Assembly: GCF_001767395.1 (NCBI RefSeq) | Contig: NZ_CP017014.1 | Coordinates: 1,922,001 to 1,986,000, forward strand | Direction: 5' to 3' | DNA: 64,000 bases | Origin: Rhodococcus sp. WMMA185 | GTDB taxonomy: Bacteria; Actinomycetota; Actinomycetes; Mycobacteriales; Mycobacteriaceae | Shown: positions 19,040 to 30,708 of the stretch, piece after piece | How positions within the stretch are numbered: the stretch's first letter is position 1 | Layout: every line of letters begins with the position of its first letter | Program-made: the position numbers and the translations under genes | Notes under the pieces: generated by a model | Seen by the model: only the letters and a program-made list of their open reading frames with translations | Database searches by the model: none | What the model was told of the DNA's origin: nothing

Positions 19040-20494
19040 ATGAGTCAAGCACCAACCGCGATCGATCCGGCGGATCTCGAGATCTGCCTGAGGGTTCTCG
19101 ATCAGGCGGCGGAACTCGACGATTCTGATCCCGATTCCGTCACCGTCCAACGAGCTGTGGGCCACCTGTTCAAGAAGCTGAAGAAGCGTCGGCGGATCAC
19201 GGCCCGAAACGCTGTTTCCGAGGCCGACCGCCAGGTCGTGGCCGCGACCGCGACCGGATCACCCAACCGTATCGATGACGAGACCGCCGGCATTCCACTT
19301 ACGTCGAATGCCGAAGGAGCCACCGCCGGGACACTGATCCGGCCCCGGCCGTGCTACATCTGCAAGCAGCGCTACACCCGAGTCGATGCCTTCTACCATC
19401 AACTCTGCCCCGACTGTGCGGCCGAGAGCCATACCAAGAGGGACGCGCGCACGGATCTCACGGGCCGCCGCGCTCTGCTGACCGGCGGGCGCGCCAAGAT
19501 CGGCATGTACATCGCGCTGCGTTTGCTCCGCGACGGCGCGCACACCACGATCACCACCCGATTCCCCGCCGACGCGATCCGACGGTTCAAGGCGATGGAG
19601 GACAGCGCCGAGTGGATTCACCGGTTGCGCGTGGTGGGCATCGACCTTCGTGACCCCGCCCAGGTCGTAGCGTTGGCCGATTCCGTTGCAGCGCAAGGTC
19701 CGCTGGACATCTTGATCAACAACGCGGCGCAGACGGTGCGCCGCTCCCCCGGCGCCTACAGTGCGCTGGCGGCGGCCGAGTCCGGCGCCCTTCCCGACGG
19801 TGATCTTCCCGACCTGTTGACTTTCGGCAAGACGAGCGACGCTCACCCGGCAGCCCTGGCTGGTTCCTTGTCGGACCTGTCCACATCGTCGGGCACAGGG
19901 TTGTCCCCCGATGCGGTCAGCTCGCTAGCGCTCGTGGCCAAGTCGGCGTCGCCGGATCGAATCGATCAGGGCCTCGCGATCGATGCCGGCGGACTGTTGC
20001 CCGACCTCACGCACACCAACAGTTGGGTTCAAACCGTGGACGCGGTTGACCCCATCGAGCTCCTCGAAGTGCAGCTGTGTAACTCGGTGGCACCGTTCAT
20101 CCTGGTCTCCCGGCTTCGTCCCGCTATGGCGGCGGCCAACGCCCGCCGCAAGTACGTGGTGAACGTTTCCGCGATGGAGGGTCAGTTCAGCCGCGCCTAC
20201 AAGGGGCCCGGTCACCCACACACCAACATGGCGAAGGCTGCCCTCAACATGCTGACCCGCACCAGCGCCAAGGAGATGCGGGGCGACGGCATCCTCATGA
20301 CGGCGGTGGATACGGGCTGGATCACGGACGAGCGGCCACACCACACAAAAATGCGTTTGGCCGAGGAGGGATTTCACGCACCCCTCGACCTCGTCGACGG
20401 CGCCGCCCGTGTCTACGACCCGATCGTCCAGGGCGAGCAGGGCGTCGACTTGTACGGCTGCTTCCTGAAGGATTACCAACCGTCCCCCTGGTGA
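19040..20494 (+). CDS. Atypical short-chain dehydrogenase/reductase with N-terminal zinc ribbon
   Basis: 484 residues from ATG 19040; the open frame reaches 18974 but that stretch is the tRNA terminator. After a helical N-terminus with a basic patch (FKKLKKRRR), residues about 103-125 form a four-cysteine ribbon (C-Y-I-C ... C-P-D-C). An SDR Rossmann domain follows: glycine motif L-T-G-G-R-A-K-I-G, then NNAAQT. The catalytic Y-x-x-x-K is replaced: the segment reads HTNMAKAAL, with Thr where Tyr should be. There is also an insertion of about 90 residues after NNAA, rich in Ser/Leu/Asp. A nucleotide-binding scaffold or altered enzyme is possible; the function is not known. Confidence 0.85.
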   Translation: MSQAPTAIDPADLEICLRVLDQAAELDDSDPDSVTVQRAVGHLFKKLKKRRRITARNAVSEADRQVVAATATGSPNRIDDETAGIPLTSNAEGATAGTLIRPRPCYICKQRYTRVDAFYHQLCPDCAAESHTKRDARTDLTGRRALLTGGRAKIGMYIALRLLRDGAHTTITTRFPADAIRRFKAMEDSAEWIHRLRVVGIDLRDPAQVVALADSVAAQGPLDILINNAAQTVRRSPGAYSALAAAESGALPDGDLPDLLTFGKTSDAHPAALAGSLSDLSTSSGTGLSPDAVSSLALVAKSASPDRIDQGLAIDAGGLLPDLTHTNSWVQTVDAVDPIELLEVQLCNSVAPFILVSRLRPAMAAANARRKYVVNVSAMEGQFSRAYKGPGHPHTNMAKAALNMLTRTSAKEMRGDGILMTAVDTGWITDERPHHTKMRLAEEGFHAPLDLVDGAARVYDPIVQGEQGVDLYGCFLKDYQPSPW

Positions 20495-20577
20495 CCACGG
20501 CGGCGATGCAGCGGCGCAGCCGGTGCGTCGGCGCACGGTGATAATGGGGTCGTACGTCGTCGAAACGGAGGCACCTC

Positions 20578-20994
20578 ATGGCGATAGCCGTTGTCCACCG
20601 AGACAGCCCCGAAGGACGGGCGGCCATCGTCTACGCCGCCCGTGTAGCCGTTCGACGACATGAGCAACTGCAGGTTTTGCACGTACTCGACGAGGCGCTC
20701 GGTCGCGATGCCGAGTCCGACCGCTCCGCTCTGTGCGCCGAGGTGCAGGCCACCCTCGAGAACGGCGAGGTTGGCGAGTCACCTTGGGAGCTGTGCATCA
20801 ACGAACAGAACGGCGATCATGGAAACGCGCTGCGTGCACTGGTCGACAGCAGCGGTGCCGATTTACTCGTCGTCGGCATGCGCCGTCAATCCCCAATCGG
20901 CAAATTCCTCCTGGAGCGGTGGCTGCAACGGCTCCTTCTCGAGGTCGAAATTCCCATCCTGGTAGTCAAGGAAGAGTCGCACGGTACCAACTGA
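20578..20994 (+). CDS. Universal stress protein (UspA) family protein
   Basis: 138-residue single UspA domain. The N-terminal strand is MAIAVVHRDSPEGRAA and the C-terminal core has ADLLVVGMRR and EIPILVVKE, both typical. The ATP-binding G-2x-G-9x-G-S/T motif is not intact: after GMRR comes QSPIGKFLLER, so nucleotide binding is doubtful. It starts at ATG 20578 with GGAGGCACCTC upstream, a strong ribosome site. It stands alone between the SDR gene and a tandem repeat. Confidence 0.85.
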   Translation: MAIAVVHRDSPEGRAAIVYAARVAVRRHEQLQVLHVLDEALGRDAESDRSALCAEVQATLENGEVGESPWELCINEQNGDHGNALRALVDSSGADLLVVGMRRQSPIGKFLLERWLQRLLLEVEIPILVVKEESHGTN

Positions 20995-21052
20995 GGTGCG
21001 GAACCCTAGACAGAGGTGCGGAACCCTAGACGGAGGCGCGGAACCCTAGACA
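20993..21052. repeat. Three tandem copies of a 20-bp repeat
   Basis: Unit GAGGTGCGGAACCCTAGACA occurs at 20993-21012, 21013-21032 (last base G) and 21033-21052 (one T-to-C change at position 5). The first copy begins at the usp stop codon (TGA). The copies end 45 bp before the DUF2784 start, so they lie in its 5' leader or promoter region. Confidence 0.95.
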
Positions 21053-21097
21053 GCGAATAGGATGGTAGGCACACGGCATACACCAGGGGGTGTATCG

Positions 21098-21520
21098 ATG
21101 GGGAGCGAAATATTCTATGGGGCACTCGCCGATGTGACGGCCATCGTGCACCTGAGCTTCATCGTGTACGTCGTACTCGGCGGGTTCCTCGCGTGGCGCT
21201 GGCCGCGCACGATCGCCCTGCACATCGCGGCCGCGACGTGGGGATTCACCGGTCTCGTCTTCGGCATCGACTGTCCGTTGACCCACGTGGAGAGTTGGGC
21301 CCGGATCCACGCCGGGCAGAGTCCACTGCCCTCCACCGGCTTCATCGCCCACTACCTGACCGGCGTCATCTACCCGCAATCTTTTGCGGGGCTGATCCAA
21401 ACTCTGGTGGCTGTCGCTGTCGTCGCATCCTGGATCGGATACGTAGCGCTTCGCATCCGGGGCTCGCGCGCGCCATCGCACCCACGAGGCGTGGGCCTGT
21501 GGTCTCGCACCGTCCACTAG
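21098..21520 (+). CDS. DUF2784 family membrane protein
   Basis: 140-residue integral membrane protein. ATG 21098 (MGSEIFYGALADVTAIVHL) has AGGGGG upstream and fits the family start; the open frame goes back to 21062. About four hydrophobic segments are visible, with D-C-P-L-T and the conserved P-L-P-S-T-G-F-I-A-H in loops. The C-terminal tail is basic. DUF2784 proteins are uncharacterised; nothing in the context assigns a role. Confidence 0.88.
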   Translation: MGSEIFYGALADVTAIVHLSFIVYVVLGGFLAWRWPRTIALHIAAATWGFTGLVFGIDCPLTHVESWARIHAGQSPLPSTGFIAHYLTGVIYPQSFAGLIQTLVAVAVVASWIGYVALRIRGSRAPSHPRGVGLWSRTVH

Positions 21521-21693
21521 CGGCCGGATCTCTCGCCTGACGCCAGTGTTCCAGGGACACAGACTGCGCTTCGAATACCGTCCGCAGGAGTCGCGCGGCG
21601 TCCGCCGGATACTGTCGGACTGCATTTCGTCCGGGAACGGAACAGGTGGACCGCGGACGCGGCATCGAATCTCCGTATCAGTATGGTCATTCC

Positions 21694-22938
21694 ATGACAG
21701 ACAGCACACGTGAACTTGACCTTGTCGTGTACGGAGCCACAGGCTTCGTCGGCAAGCTCCTCGCCGACTACCTCGCGCGACACGCCCCGGAAGGCGTGCG
21801 CATCGCGCTCGCAGGGCGATCGGCCGCCAAACTCGAGTCCGTGCGATCCTCGCTGGGTCCGAAGGCATCCGAGTGGCCCCTGGTAGTTGCCAATTCCGAC
21901 GACTCCGATTCGATCGCGGCACTTGCGCGCAGCACCCGCGTGGTTGCCACGACGGTGGGCCCTTATGCCAAGTACGGACACGGCCTTGCCGCGGCGTGCG
22001 CGGAGGCGGGAACCGACTACGTGGACCTGACCGGTGAGGTCCTGTTCGTACGCGACAGCATCGATGCCAACCATGAGCGGGCTCGCGAAACCGGTGCCCG
22101 GATCGTGCACTCGTGCGGTTTCGACTCCATACCATCCGACCTCGGCGTGCACGTGCTCCACGAAGCGGTGCAGGCGGACGGCGCCGGCGAACTCACCGAC
22201 ACAACGCTCGTCGTCACGTCTATGCGCGGTGGAGTGAGCGGCGGAACGATCGATTCGATGCGCACCCAGGTCGACGTGTCGAAGAAGGATCCGTCGCTGC
22301 GTCGACTGGCGGCCTCACCGTACTCGCTGAGCCCCGACCGCTCCGCGGAACCGGACCTCGGGAAGCAATCCGACATGAGCGTGGTCAAGGGTGAAGACAT
22401 CGCACCCGGGGTCCAGGGGTGGAAGGCACCCTTCGTCATGGCGTCCTACAACACCCGAATCGTACGGCGCAGCAACGCACTCCGCGATTGGGCGTACGGC
22501 CGGAAGTTCAAGTACCGCGAGGTGATGAACGTCGGAACCTCACCGGTCACACCCGTGGTGGCGGGTGCGGTCGCGGCCGGTCTCGGGGCGATGCTCGTGG
22601 GCATGGCGCTCGCCCCCACCCGGTTTGTCCTCGACCGCATTCTGCCCGCTCCAGGCGAGGGTCCCAGCGAGGAAAGCCAGCGCAAGGGTCACTTCACGAT
22701 GGATCTGTACACGACCACCACTACGGGTGCGCGGTACACGTCTCGGGTGAAGGCAAAGGGTGACCCTGGCTACAGCGCCACCGCGGTGATGCTCGGGGAG
22801 TCCGCACTCGGCCTCGTCCTCGGTGGTGACGCACTACCGGACACCGCCGGGGTTCTCACACCCGCAACAGCTTTGGGCGACGTTCTGGTCAACCGGCTTC
22901 GCGCCGCCGGATTCGAGATCTCTGCGCAAAAGCAGTGA
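21694..22938 (+). CDS. Trans-acting enoyl reductase / saccharopine dehydrogenase-like oxidoreductase
   Basis: 414 residues from ATG 21694 (MTDSTRELDLVVYGATGFVG). An N-terminal Rossmann motif G-A-T-G-F-V-G lies at 14-20, followed by the saccharopine-dehydrogenase-like domain. In M. tuberculosis the paralogues are Rv2449c and Rv2953; the latter is a trans-acting enoyl reductase in phthiocerol/phenolglycolipid synthesis. A hydrophobic segment (VVAGAVAAGLGAMLVGMAL) near residue 290-310 may associate with membrane. No polyketide synthase lies nearby, so the lipid substrate is undetermined. Confidence 0.88.
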   Translation: MTDSTRELDLVVYGATGFVGKLLADYLARHAPEGVRIALAGRSAAKLESVRSSLGPKASEWPLVVANSDDSDSIAALARSTRVVATTVGPYAKYGHGLAAACAEAGTDYVDLTGEVLFVRDSIDANHERARETGARIVHSCGFDSIPSDLGVHVLHEAVQADGAGELTDTTLVVTSMRGGVSGGTIDSMRTQVDVSKKDPSLRRLAASPYSLSPDRSAEPDLGKQSDMSVVKGEDIAPGVQGWKAPFVMASYNTRIVRRSNALRDWAYGRKFKYREVMNVGTSPVTPVVAGAVAAGLGAMLVGMALAPTRFVLDRILPAPGEGPSEESQRKGHFTMDLYTTTTTGARYTSRVKAKGDPGYSATAVMLGESALGLVLGGDALPDTAGVLTPATALGDVLVNRLRAAGFEISAQKQ

Positions 22939-23078
22939 CCGGATGGGCGCGTGGCGATCGGCACGCGCCCAGTCGTCACCTCTACCCTGCGACGTTGCCG
23001 GAATGACGATTATCGGCGCCCCCACACGCATCACTACACTACAAAGGGCAACGTCGGATAGGAGCAGGAGAAAAGTTA

Positions 23079-24845
23079 GTGGGGCAGCATCGCAGCGGAT
23101 CGAGCGCCAGAGGTATCAGCAGGGGCCCCGTGATTGCGCTCGGCTTGGTCGCCGTGATTGTCCTGGGAGTGATTTTCTGGTTCCAACTCCGAGACCGGAT
23201 TGCCGACCAGGGGACGGCTGCCGCCGATGCCTGCGTCGAGGGTGACTCGGTACTCGCGATCGCCGCCGATCCCGACATCGCACCGCAGATTCAGACCCTC
23301 GCCGATCGGTTCTCCGCCACCAGGCCCGTGATCCGCGACCACTGCGTGACGGTGACTGTGACATCTGTCGCGTCGGACACGGTCCGCGACGCCCTCTCTG
23401 CGGGCGCAGATGCCCCCTGGAATACGGACGTGCTCGGTCCCCGGCCGGCGCTGTGGATTCCGTCCAGTTCACATTCGGTCAATCAGATTCCGGTAGAAGG
23501 AGTAATCAACGGCGACGCCCGTCCCCTGGCGATCAGCCCCGTTGTTCTCGCGGTAGGGCCGAGCGTCGAAGGCGCCCTGACGGCCGCCTCCGTCGACTGG
23601 AGGGATCTGCCGTCGCTGCAGACGGGTCGCGATTCCGTCCCGCCCCTCGGCATGGCACTCCCCGAAGGACCGGGTGCCGAGAGCACGGAAATGGCGGTCG
23701 AGTCGATAGCTGCCTCCGTCGCGGGCAGCCCGGCAGGTCCGGTGACGGAGGAGCAGGCGAGTTCGGACCCGGTGACCTCCGCACTCAGCGAACTGGCTCT
23801 CGGCTACGAAGTCGTTCCCGGGGCGAAGCCTGCGACGACACGTGACGCGCTCACCGCGCTTGCTACTCGAGGTGACCCGACGACCGCCGGAATCCACGCG
23901 GTCGCGGCCACCGAGCAGCAGGTGTATCAGACGCTGCGCGAGACCCCTGGGACCGACCTCACCGCGTATGTGCCGACGGGTCCGACACCCGTCGCGGATC
24001 ACCCGGCGGCCATCCTGTCCGGTCAGTCCGTCGACGAGACGCAGAGTCGGGCCGCAGCACAGTTCGCGGACTTCGCACGTCAACCCGAACAGGCGCAAGT
24101 CCTGGCCGATGCCGGATTCCGGATCGACGGACTGGACCATCCCGGAGACACCACGCTGACCTTCCCCAGTTTGGGCCCGGCCCTGGTCCCGGCCGATGCC
24201 GCTGCGGCGACCGACTTGATGCAGGCGATCCAGAATCCAATCACTGAACGCGCCTCGACCATCCTGCTCGACGCGTCCAGTTCGATGGGTGACCTCGACG
24301 GTTCCGCGACACGCCTCGAGAACACCACGGCAGCTTTGGCAGCCCGGCTCGATCAATCCCCCGACACGTTGAATCTCGGGTTGTGGGAGTACAGCACGAA
24401 TCTCAACGATTCCCGGCCTTACAACATCCTGGTCGCTACCGGACCTGTCTCCGGAGGTGGCTACATCGAAGGCACCCGAAGACAGGCATTGGACAACCGA
24501 CTGACGAAGGTAGAACCCGCAGCCGGTTCCGCGACGTACGCCTCACTCGAAGCCGCCTACAAGAACGCGGTTGACCAGTACGCGCCGGATCGCATCAATT
24601 CGGTCTTGCTGATCACCGACAGCGGCAATGATGACGACTCCGTCACCAGTGCAGATCTGCTCGCGACCATAACCGAGACCTTCACACCGTCGGCGCCCGT
24701 ACGCGTCGACATCGTGACGATCGGCCAGATTCCAGATCTCGACACTCTGCAAGCAGTAGCCGATCGCACTGGCGGCACGCTCGAGCAGGTCGACTCCACC
24801 GACGGAACCGCTTTGCCTGCCGCAATCGACAAGCTCCTGTCGTGA
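23079..24845 (+). CDS. Membrane-anchored substrate-binding plus VWA domain protein
   Basis: 588-residue protein starting at GTG 23079 with GCAGGAG upstream. One transmembrane anchor (GPVIALGLVAVIVLGVIFWF) at about 16-36 puts the rest outside. Residues about 50-380 resemble an extracellular solute-binding domain. Residues about 390-588 form a von Willebrand A domain with an intact MIDAS core D-A-S-S-S (ILLDASSSMG), and the second MIDAS threonine is probably in SATYASLEA. It overlaps the metallophosphoesterase start (GTGA), so the pair is translationally coupled. The role is unknown; VWA with solute-binding proteins occurs widely in actinobacteria. Confidence 0.85.
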   Translation: MGQHRSGSSARGISRGPVIALGLVAVIVLGVIFWFQLRDRIADQGTAAADACVEGDSVLAIAADPDIAPQIQTLADRFSATRPVIRDHCVTVTVTSVASDTVRDALSAGADAPWNTDVLGPRPALWIPSSSHSVNQIPVEGVINGDARPLAISPVVLAVGPSVEGALTAASVDWRDLPSLQTGRDSVPPLGMALPEGPGAESTEMAVESIAASVAGSPAGPVTEEQASSDPVTSALSELALGYEVVPGAKPATTRDALTALATRGDPTTAGIHAVAATEQQVYQTLRETPGTDLTAYVPTGPTPVADHPAAILSGQSVDETQSRAAAQFADFARQPEQAQVLADAGFRIDGLDHPGDTTLTFPSLGPALVPADAAAATDLMQAIQNPITERASTILLDASSSMGDLDGSATRLENTTAALAARLDQSPDTLNLGLWEYSTNLNDSRPYNILVATGPVSGGGYIEGTRRQALDNRLTKVEPAAGSATYASLEAAYKNAVDQYAPDRINSVLLITDSGNDDDSVTSADLLATITETFTPSAPVRVDIVTIGQIPDLDTLQAVADRTGGTLEQVDSTDGTALPAAIDKLLS

Positions 24846-26086
24846 CCGCGTTTCTCGTTTTCGCCGTCCTCCTGGCGCTTCTCACATGGTGGCTGCACCG
24901 CCGCCTAGTCCGGGCCACTGAGCTACCCCGCCCATGGTCGGTGGTCGTCGACGTCGTTCTCGTAGCTCTGTGGGTTCTCGCCTCCATCGGTGTCGGCAGC
25001 GGCGACGTCTTCGATCCGGGATGGGCGCGCGCTCCGGGCTATCTGGGTTGGGTATGGCTTGGCGTCGGGTTCTACCTGGTCCTCGGTCTTGTTGTTGTGG
25101 CTCTGATTTCGCCGGCCAGGCGTCTGATCGGGCGGCTACGTAGGGCAAACGGCGACAAGGATGCCATCCAGTCCGACGGTGACGACGAAGGCGCCGTACG
25201 GGCCGAGGGCGACAACGACGAAGGCGCCGCCGAGGCCGGCAGTGACAAACATGTCGACCTTTCCCGCCGCCAGAGTCTGCGCCTCGCCAGTGCCCTCGTC
25301 GTGGTGGGCGCGGTCGCCGCCACAGGCTACGGAGTGTCGGAGGCTGCCCGCCCACAGGTCGTGCGGATGCGGGTACCGCTGCGCCGTCTCCCCGTCGCAT
25401 TCGATGGTGTGCGCGTGGCCCTCCTGTCCGACCTCCACGTCGGCCCGTCACGCGGAGTCGGATTCACGCGCCAGACAGTCGACCTGGTGAACTCGGAGAA
25501 GCCGGACATGGTTACGATCGTGGGTGATCTGGTGGACGGGACCGTCGCCAAGGTCGCACCCGATCTCGAGCCACTCGCAGACCTCGAGGCACCGCTCGGA
25601 GTGTTCGGTGTCAGTGGCAATCACGAGTTCTACGCCGACGACGGTGGCCGGTGGCTCGACGTGTGGGACCGACTCGGCATCCGGACCCTGCGAAATGAGC
25701 ACCTCACCATTGCGCGCTCAGGCGCGGTCATCGACGTCGCAGGCGTCCACGACTACTCGACGCCGGCCCCCTATGCACCAGATCTTCCCGCCGCTCTCGC
25801 CGGACACGATCCATCGAGGTTCGTAATGCTCCTCGCGCACGAGCCCCGACAGGCACTCGAAGCATCCGACCTGGGCGTGGACCTGCAGCTGTCCGGCCAC
25901 ACGCATGGTGGGCAGATGTGGCCGGTGCGCTATCTGGTTTCGCTGCAGCAGCCTTCGCTGTCCGGTCTCGATCGGATCGGCGACACCGTTCTCTACACGA
26001 CGCGCGGGGCGGGAGCTTGGGGCCCGCCCGTGCGGGTGGGGGCCCCGCCGGAGATCACGATCCTCGAGTTGGTCCACGAGGCCTGA
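24842..26086 (+). CDS. Membrane-anchored metallophosphoesterase
   Basis: 414-residue protein starting at GTG 24842 inside the upstream stop. Three N-terminal hydrophobic segments lie at about 1-16, 33-53 and 66-89. An acidic linker with near-repeated D-G-D-D-E-G-A / D-N-D-E-G-A-A follows, then a twin-arginine-like helix (SRRQSLRLASALVVVGA). The catalytic domain shows the calcineurin-like set: SDLHVG, GDLVDG, GNHEFY, LAHEP, and SGHTHGGQ. All metal ligands appear present. Relatives such as YkuE/YaeI act on phosphodiesters, sometimes lipid ones; the substrate here is unknown. Confidence 0.9.
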   Translation: MTAFLVFAVLLALLTWWLHRRLVRATELPRPWSVVVDVVLVALWVLASIGVGSGDVFDPGWARAPGYLGWVWLGVGFYLVLGLVVVALISPARRLIGRLRRANGDKDAIQSDGDDEGAVRAEGDNDEGAAEAGSDKHVDLSRRQSLRLASALVVVGAVAATGYGVSEAARPQVVRMRVPLRRLPVAFDGVRVALLSDLHVGPSRGVGFTRQTVDLVNSEKPDMVTIVGDLVDGTVAKVAPDLEPLADLEAPLGVFGVSGNHEFYADDGGRWLDVWDRLGIRTLRNEHLTIARSGAVIDVAGVHDYSTPAPYAPDLPAALAGHDPSRFVMLLAHEPRQALEASDLGVDLQLSGHTHGGQMWPVRYLVSLQQPSLSGLDRIGDTVLYTTRGAGAWGPPVRVGAPPEITILELVHEA

Positions 26087-26107
26087 CCTTCGGCAGGGCC
26101 GTCCGCC

Positions 26108-28960
<2,853 letters not shown>

Positions 28961-28999
28961 GAAAACTCCCAGGCAGTTCGGAGGATCAGGACACGCACC

Positions 29000-29246
29000 G
29001 CCTCGCGGTGCGCCCCTCCCCCTCTGTCGCCTGCTCTCATCGAGCGCCTGAGAGATTCGGGTCGTCGTTCTCAGCGAAGCCGGACCCTTTCCCCGTCGGC
29101 GGGTGGGTGCTCCCACCGCTTTCCAGAGGCGTCGGAGCCCGCACGGTCCTGTCTGCCTGAGAGATTGACGGGGAGGTGTTGCTCCTTCGGCGCCCGGACT
29201 CCCACATACACGGTTCACTGTGCATACGGTGCCCGGAACTCTCCCG
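29000..29246 (-). promoter_or_regulatory. Tandem glycine riboswitch upstream of gcvP
   Basis: On the minus strand two glycine-aptamer cores are seen. The hallmark AATCTCTCAGG occurs at 29156-29166 and again at 29047-29057, 109 nt apart. The first aptamer starts with GGGAGAG (29245) and ends with CTCTGGAAAG; the second follows at once and ends near CAGAGGGGGA. Downstream, a GC-rich hairpin (GCACCGCCTCGCGGTGC) near 28994-29012 precedes the gcvP start and could be the switching element; no T-run follows it. A -10-like TAGACT sits at 29267-29272. Glycine-dependent activation of gcvP is family knowledge. Confidence 0.88.
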
Positions 29247-29329
29247 CACGGCGTCGACGCACCGTCAGTCTATGCCACGACCGCTGATACGGTTTCGCCC
29301 GGCGGTTGTTGCCGTGAATGCGTGCGCCG

Positions 29330-29950
29330 CTAGCCCGTCTTGCGGCTCGCGCGGTTCTTCCGGCGCGATGCCAACTCGTCCTCTGGGCTCTGCTCACTCT
29401 CGCCGCCGTCGGCGCGCTCCGCTGGGAAATCGGCAATGGTGCCGGTCAGTTCGCGCATCGCACCGCTCACAGCGATACCGAACACACCCTGCCCTCCTTG
29501 AAGGAGGTCGACGACCTCTTCCGGGGACGTGCACTCGTACACGGTGGTCCCATCCGAGAAGAGCGTGATCTTGGCCAGGTCCCGCACACCGCGCCTACGC
29601 AAGTGATCGACGGCCACCCGAATGTTCTGCAGGGAAATCCCGGTGTCGAGCAGTCGTTTGACAATTTTGAGGACGAGAATGTCCTTGAACGAGTAGAGGC
29701 GCTGACTTCCGGAACCCGCAGCACCACGAATCGACGGCACAACCAGGGACGTGCGAGCCCAGTAGTCGAGTTGACGGTAGGTGATCCCCGCGATCTGGCA
29801 AGCGATGGGGACGCGGTATCCGACGAGGTCGTCAGGGACGGAATCGTCCGGAAAGAGACCCGGCTGGATCTCTTCGGGGCCGAACTCAGGCTCGGCAAAA
29901 TTCTCGCCGGGCGCAAGATTCAGCGCATTCTCCTGTGGCCGATCTCCCAC
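29330..29950 (-). CDS. MerR-family transcriptional regulator (Rv1830-like)
   Basis: 206-residue protein with an N-terminal acidic extension, then a MerR winged-helix (about 44-115: IACQIAGITYRQLDYWART, with Y-W-A and R-R-R-G-V). It lacks the cysteine-rich metal-binding tail of classical MerR. The C-terminus is charged and probably disordered (SPEDELASRRKNRASRKTG). It matches Rv1830 in order, between gcvP and the bifunctional nuclease gene. DNA targets are unknown from sequence. ATG 29950 is used. Confidence 0.88.
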   Translation of the reverse strand: MGDRPQENALNLAPGENFAEPEFGPEEIQPGLFPDDSVPDDLVGYRVPIACQIAGITYRQLDYWARTSLVVPSIRGAAGSGSQRLYSFKDILVLKIVKRLLDTGISLQNIRVAVDHLRRRGVRDLAKITLFSDGTTVYECTSPEEVVDLLQGGQGVFGIAVSGAMRELTGTIADFPAERADGGESEQSPEDELASRRKNRASRKTG

Positions 29951-30234
29951 TGACTACTCCCTCTCGCACGTCGCACTGAACCTGACGATCAGTGCGTCTG
30001 TAGCGCGTCACCAATGTCCGCAGCGCATACACCGCAGTCACACTCAGCGGCGCGCACACCACCGGTGACATCGAGCAAGTCGTACCCTGAACCCATTCAG
30101 CGTACGCCCCACACGATCTGCACGGCTGAAAATCACTACACCGAACGCTATGACTCGGGTTGGTCGTGGTCAATGCAACGCGCCGAGCGAGCCTCAACCG
30201 TTACTCCACGGCCCCGCCCGGACCGTGGATTCGC

Positions 30235-30708
30235 CTAGCCGTCCGTGGCCTTGAAGTCGTCGGGCGACACCGATTCGAGAAACTCTTTGAACTTCTCGAC
30301 CTCATCCTCGCGCTCGTCCGGCATGACCAGACCGGCCTCGCTGAGCACTGCTTCGTCGGCGAAAATCGGAACCCCCATTCTCAGGGCGATCGCGATGGAG
30401 TCCGACGGCCGAGCCGAGACGCGAATGTTCTCGTCGAAGACGAGGTCGGCGTAGAAGGTGCCTTCGCGCAGGTCGACGATGCGAACTTCTTTGAGGGTCC
30501 GCCCGAAAGCTTCGATCAGGTTCTTGATCAGGTCGTGCGTGAGCGGGCGCGCCGGCTCGACACCCTGCTGTTCGAGGGCAATCGCAGTGGCCTCGGTTTG
30601 GCCGATCCAGATCGGCAGATAGCGTTCGCCCTCTGATTCGCGCAACAGCAGAACGGGCTGATTCTGGGGCTGCTCGACACGAACGCCGATAACGTGCATT
30701 TCGCTCAT
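30235..30708 (-). CDS. Bifunctional nuclease-domain protein (DUF151; Rv1829-like)
   Basis: 157 residues from ATG 30708 (MSEMHVIGVRVEQPQNQPV); the open frame reaches 30747 but homology begins here. The BFN/DUF151 domain is evident: VLLLRES, LPIWIGQTEA, IALEQQGVEPARPLTHDL, VRIVDLREGTFYA, SARPSDSIAIALR. Its C-terminus (KFKEFLESVSPDDFKA) is nearly identical to the mycobacterial protein I recall. The nuclease activity reported for plant relatives has not been shown here as far as I know. It lies between the two MerR genes. Confidence 0.92.
   Translation of the reverse strand: MSEMHVIGVRVEQPQNQPVLLLRESEGERYLPIWIGQTEATAIALEQQGVEPARPLTHDLIKNLIEAFGRTLKEVRIVDLREGTFYADLVFDENIRVSARPSDSIAIALRMGVPIFADEAVLSEAGLVMPDEREDEVEKFKEFLESVSPDDFKATDG

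Noticed and set aside
20993-21052. Possible CRISPR array
   Set aside because: The copies are directly adjacent without spacers, there are only three, and no cas gene is present; the same holds for 42291-42350.
21026-22135. 369-codon minus-strand frame
   Set aside because: Opposite DUF2784 and the enoyl-reductase-like gene; Arg/Pro-rich shadow composition.
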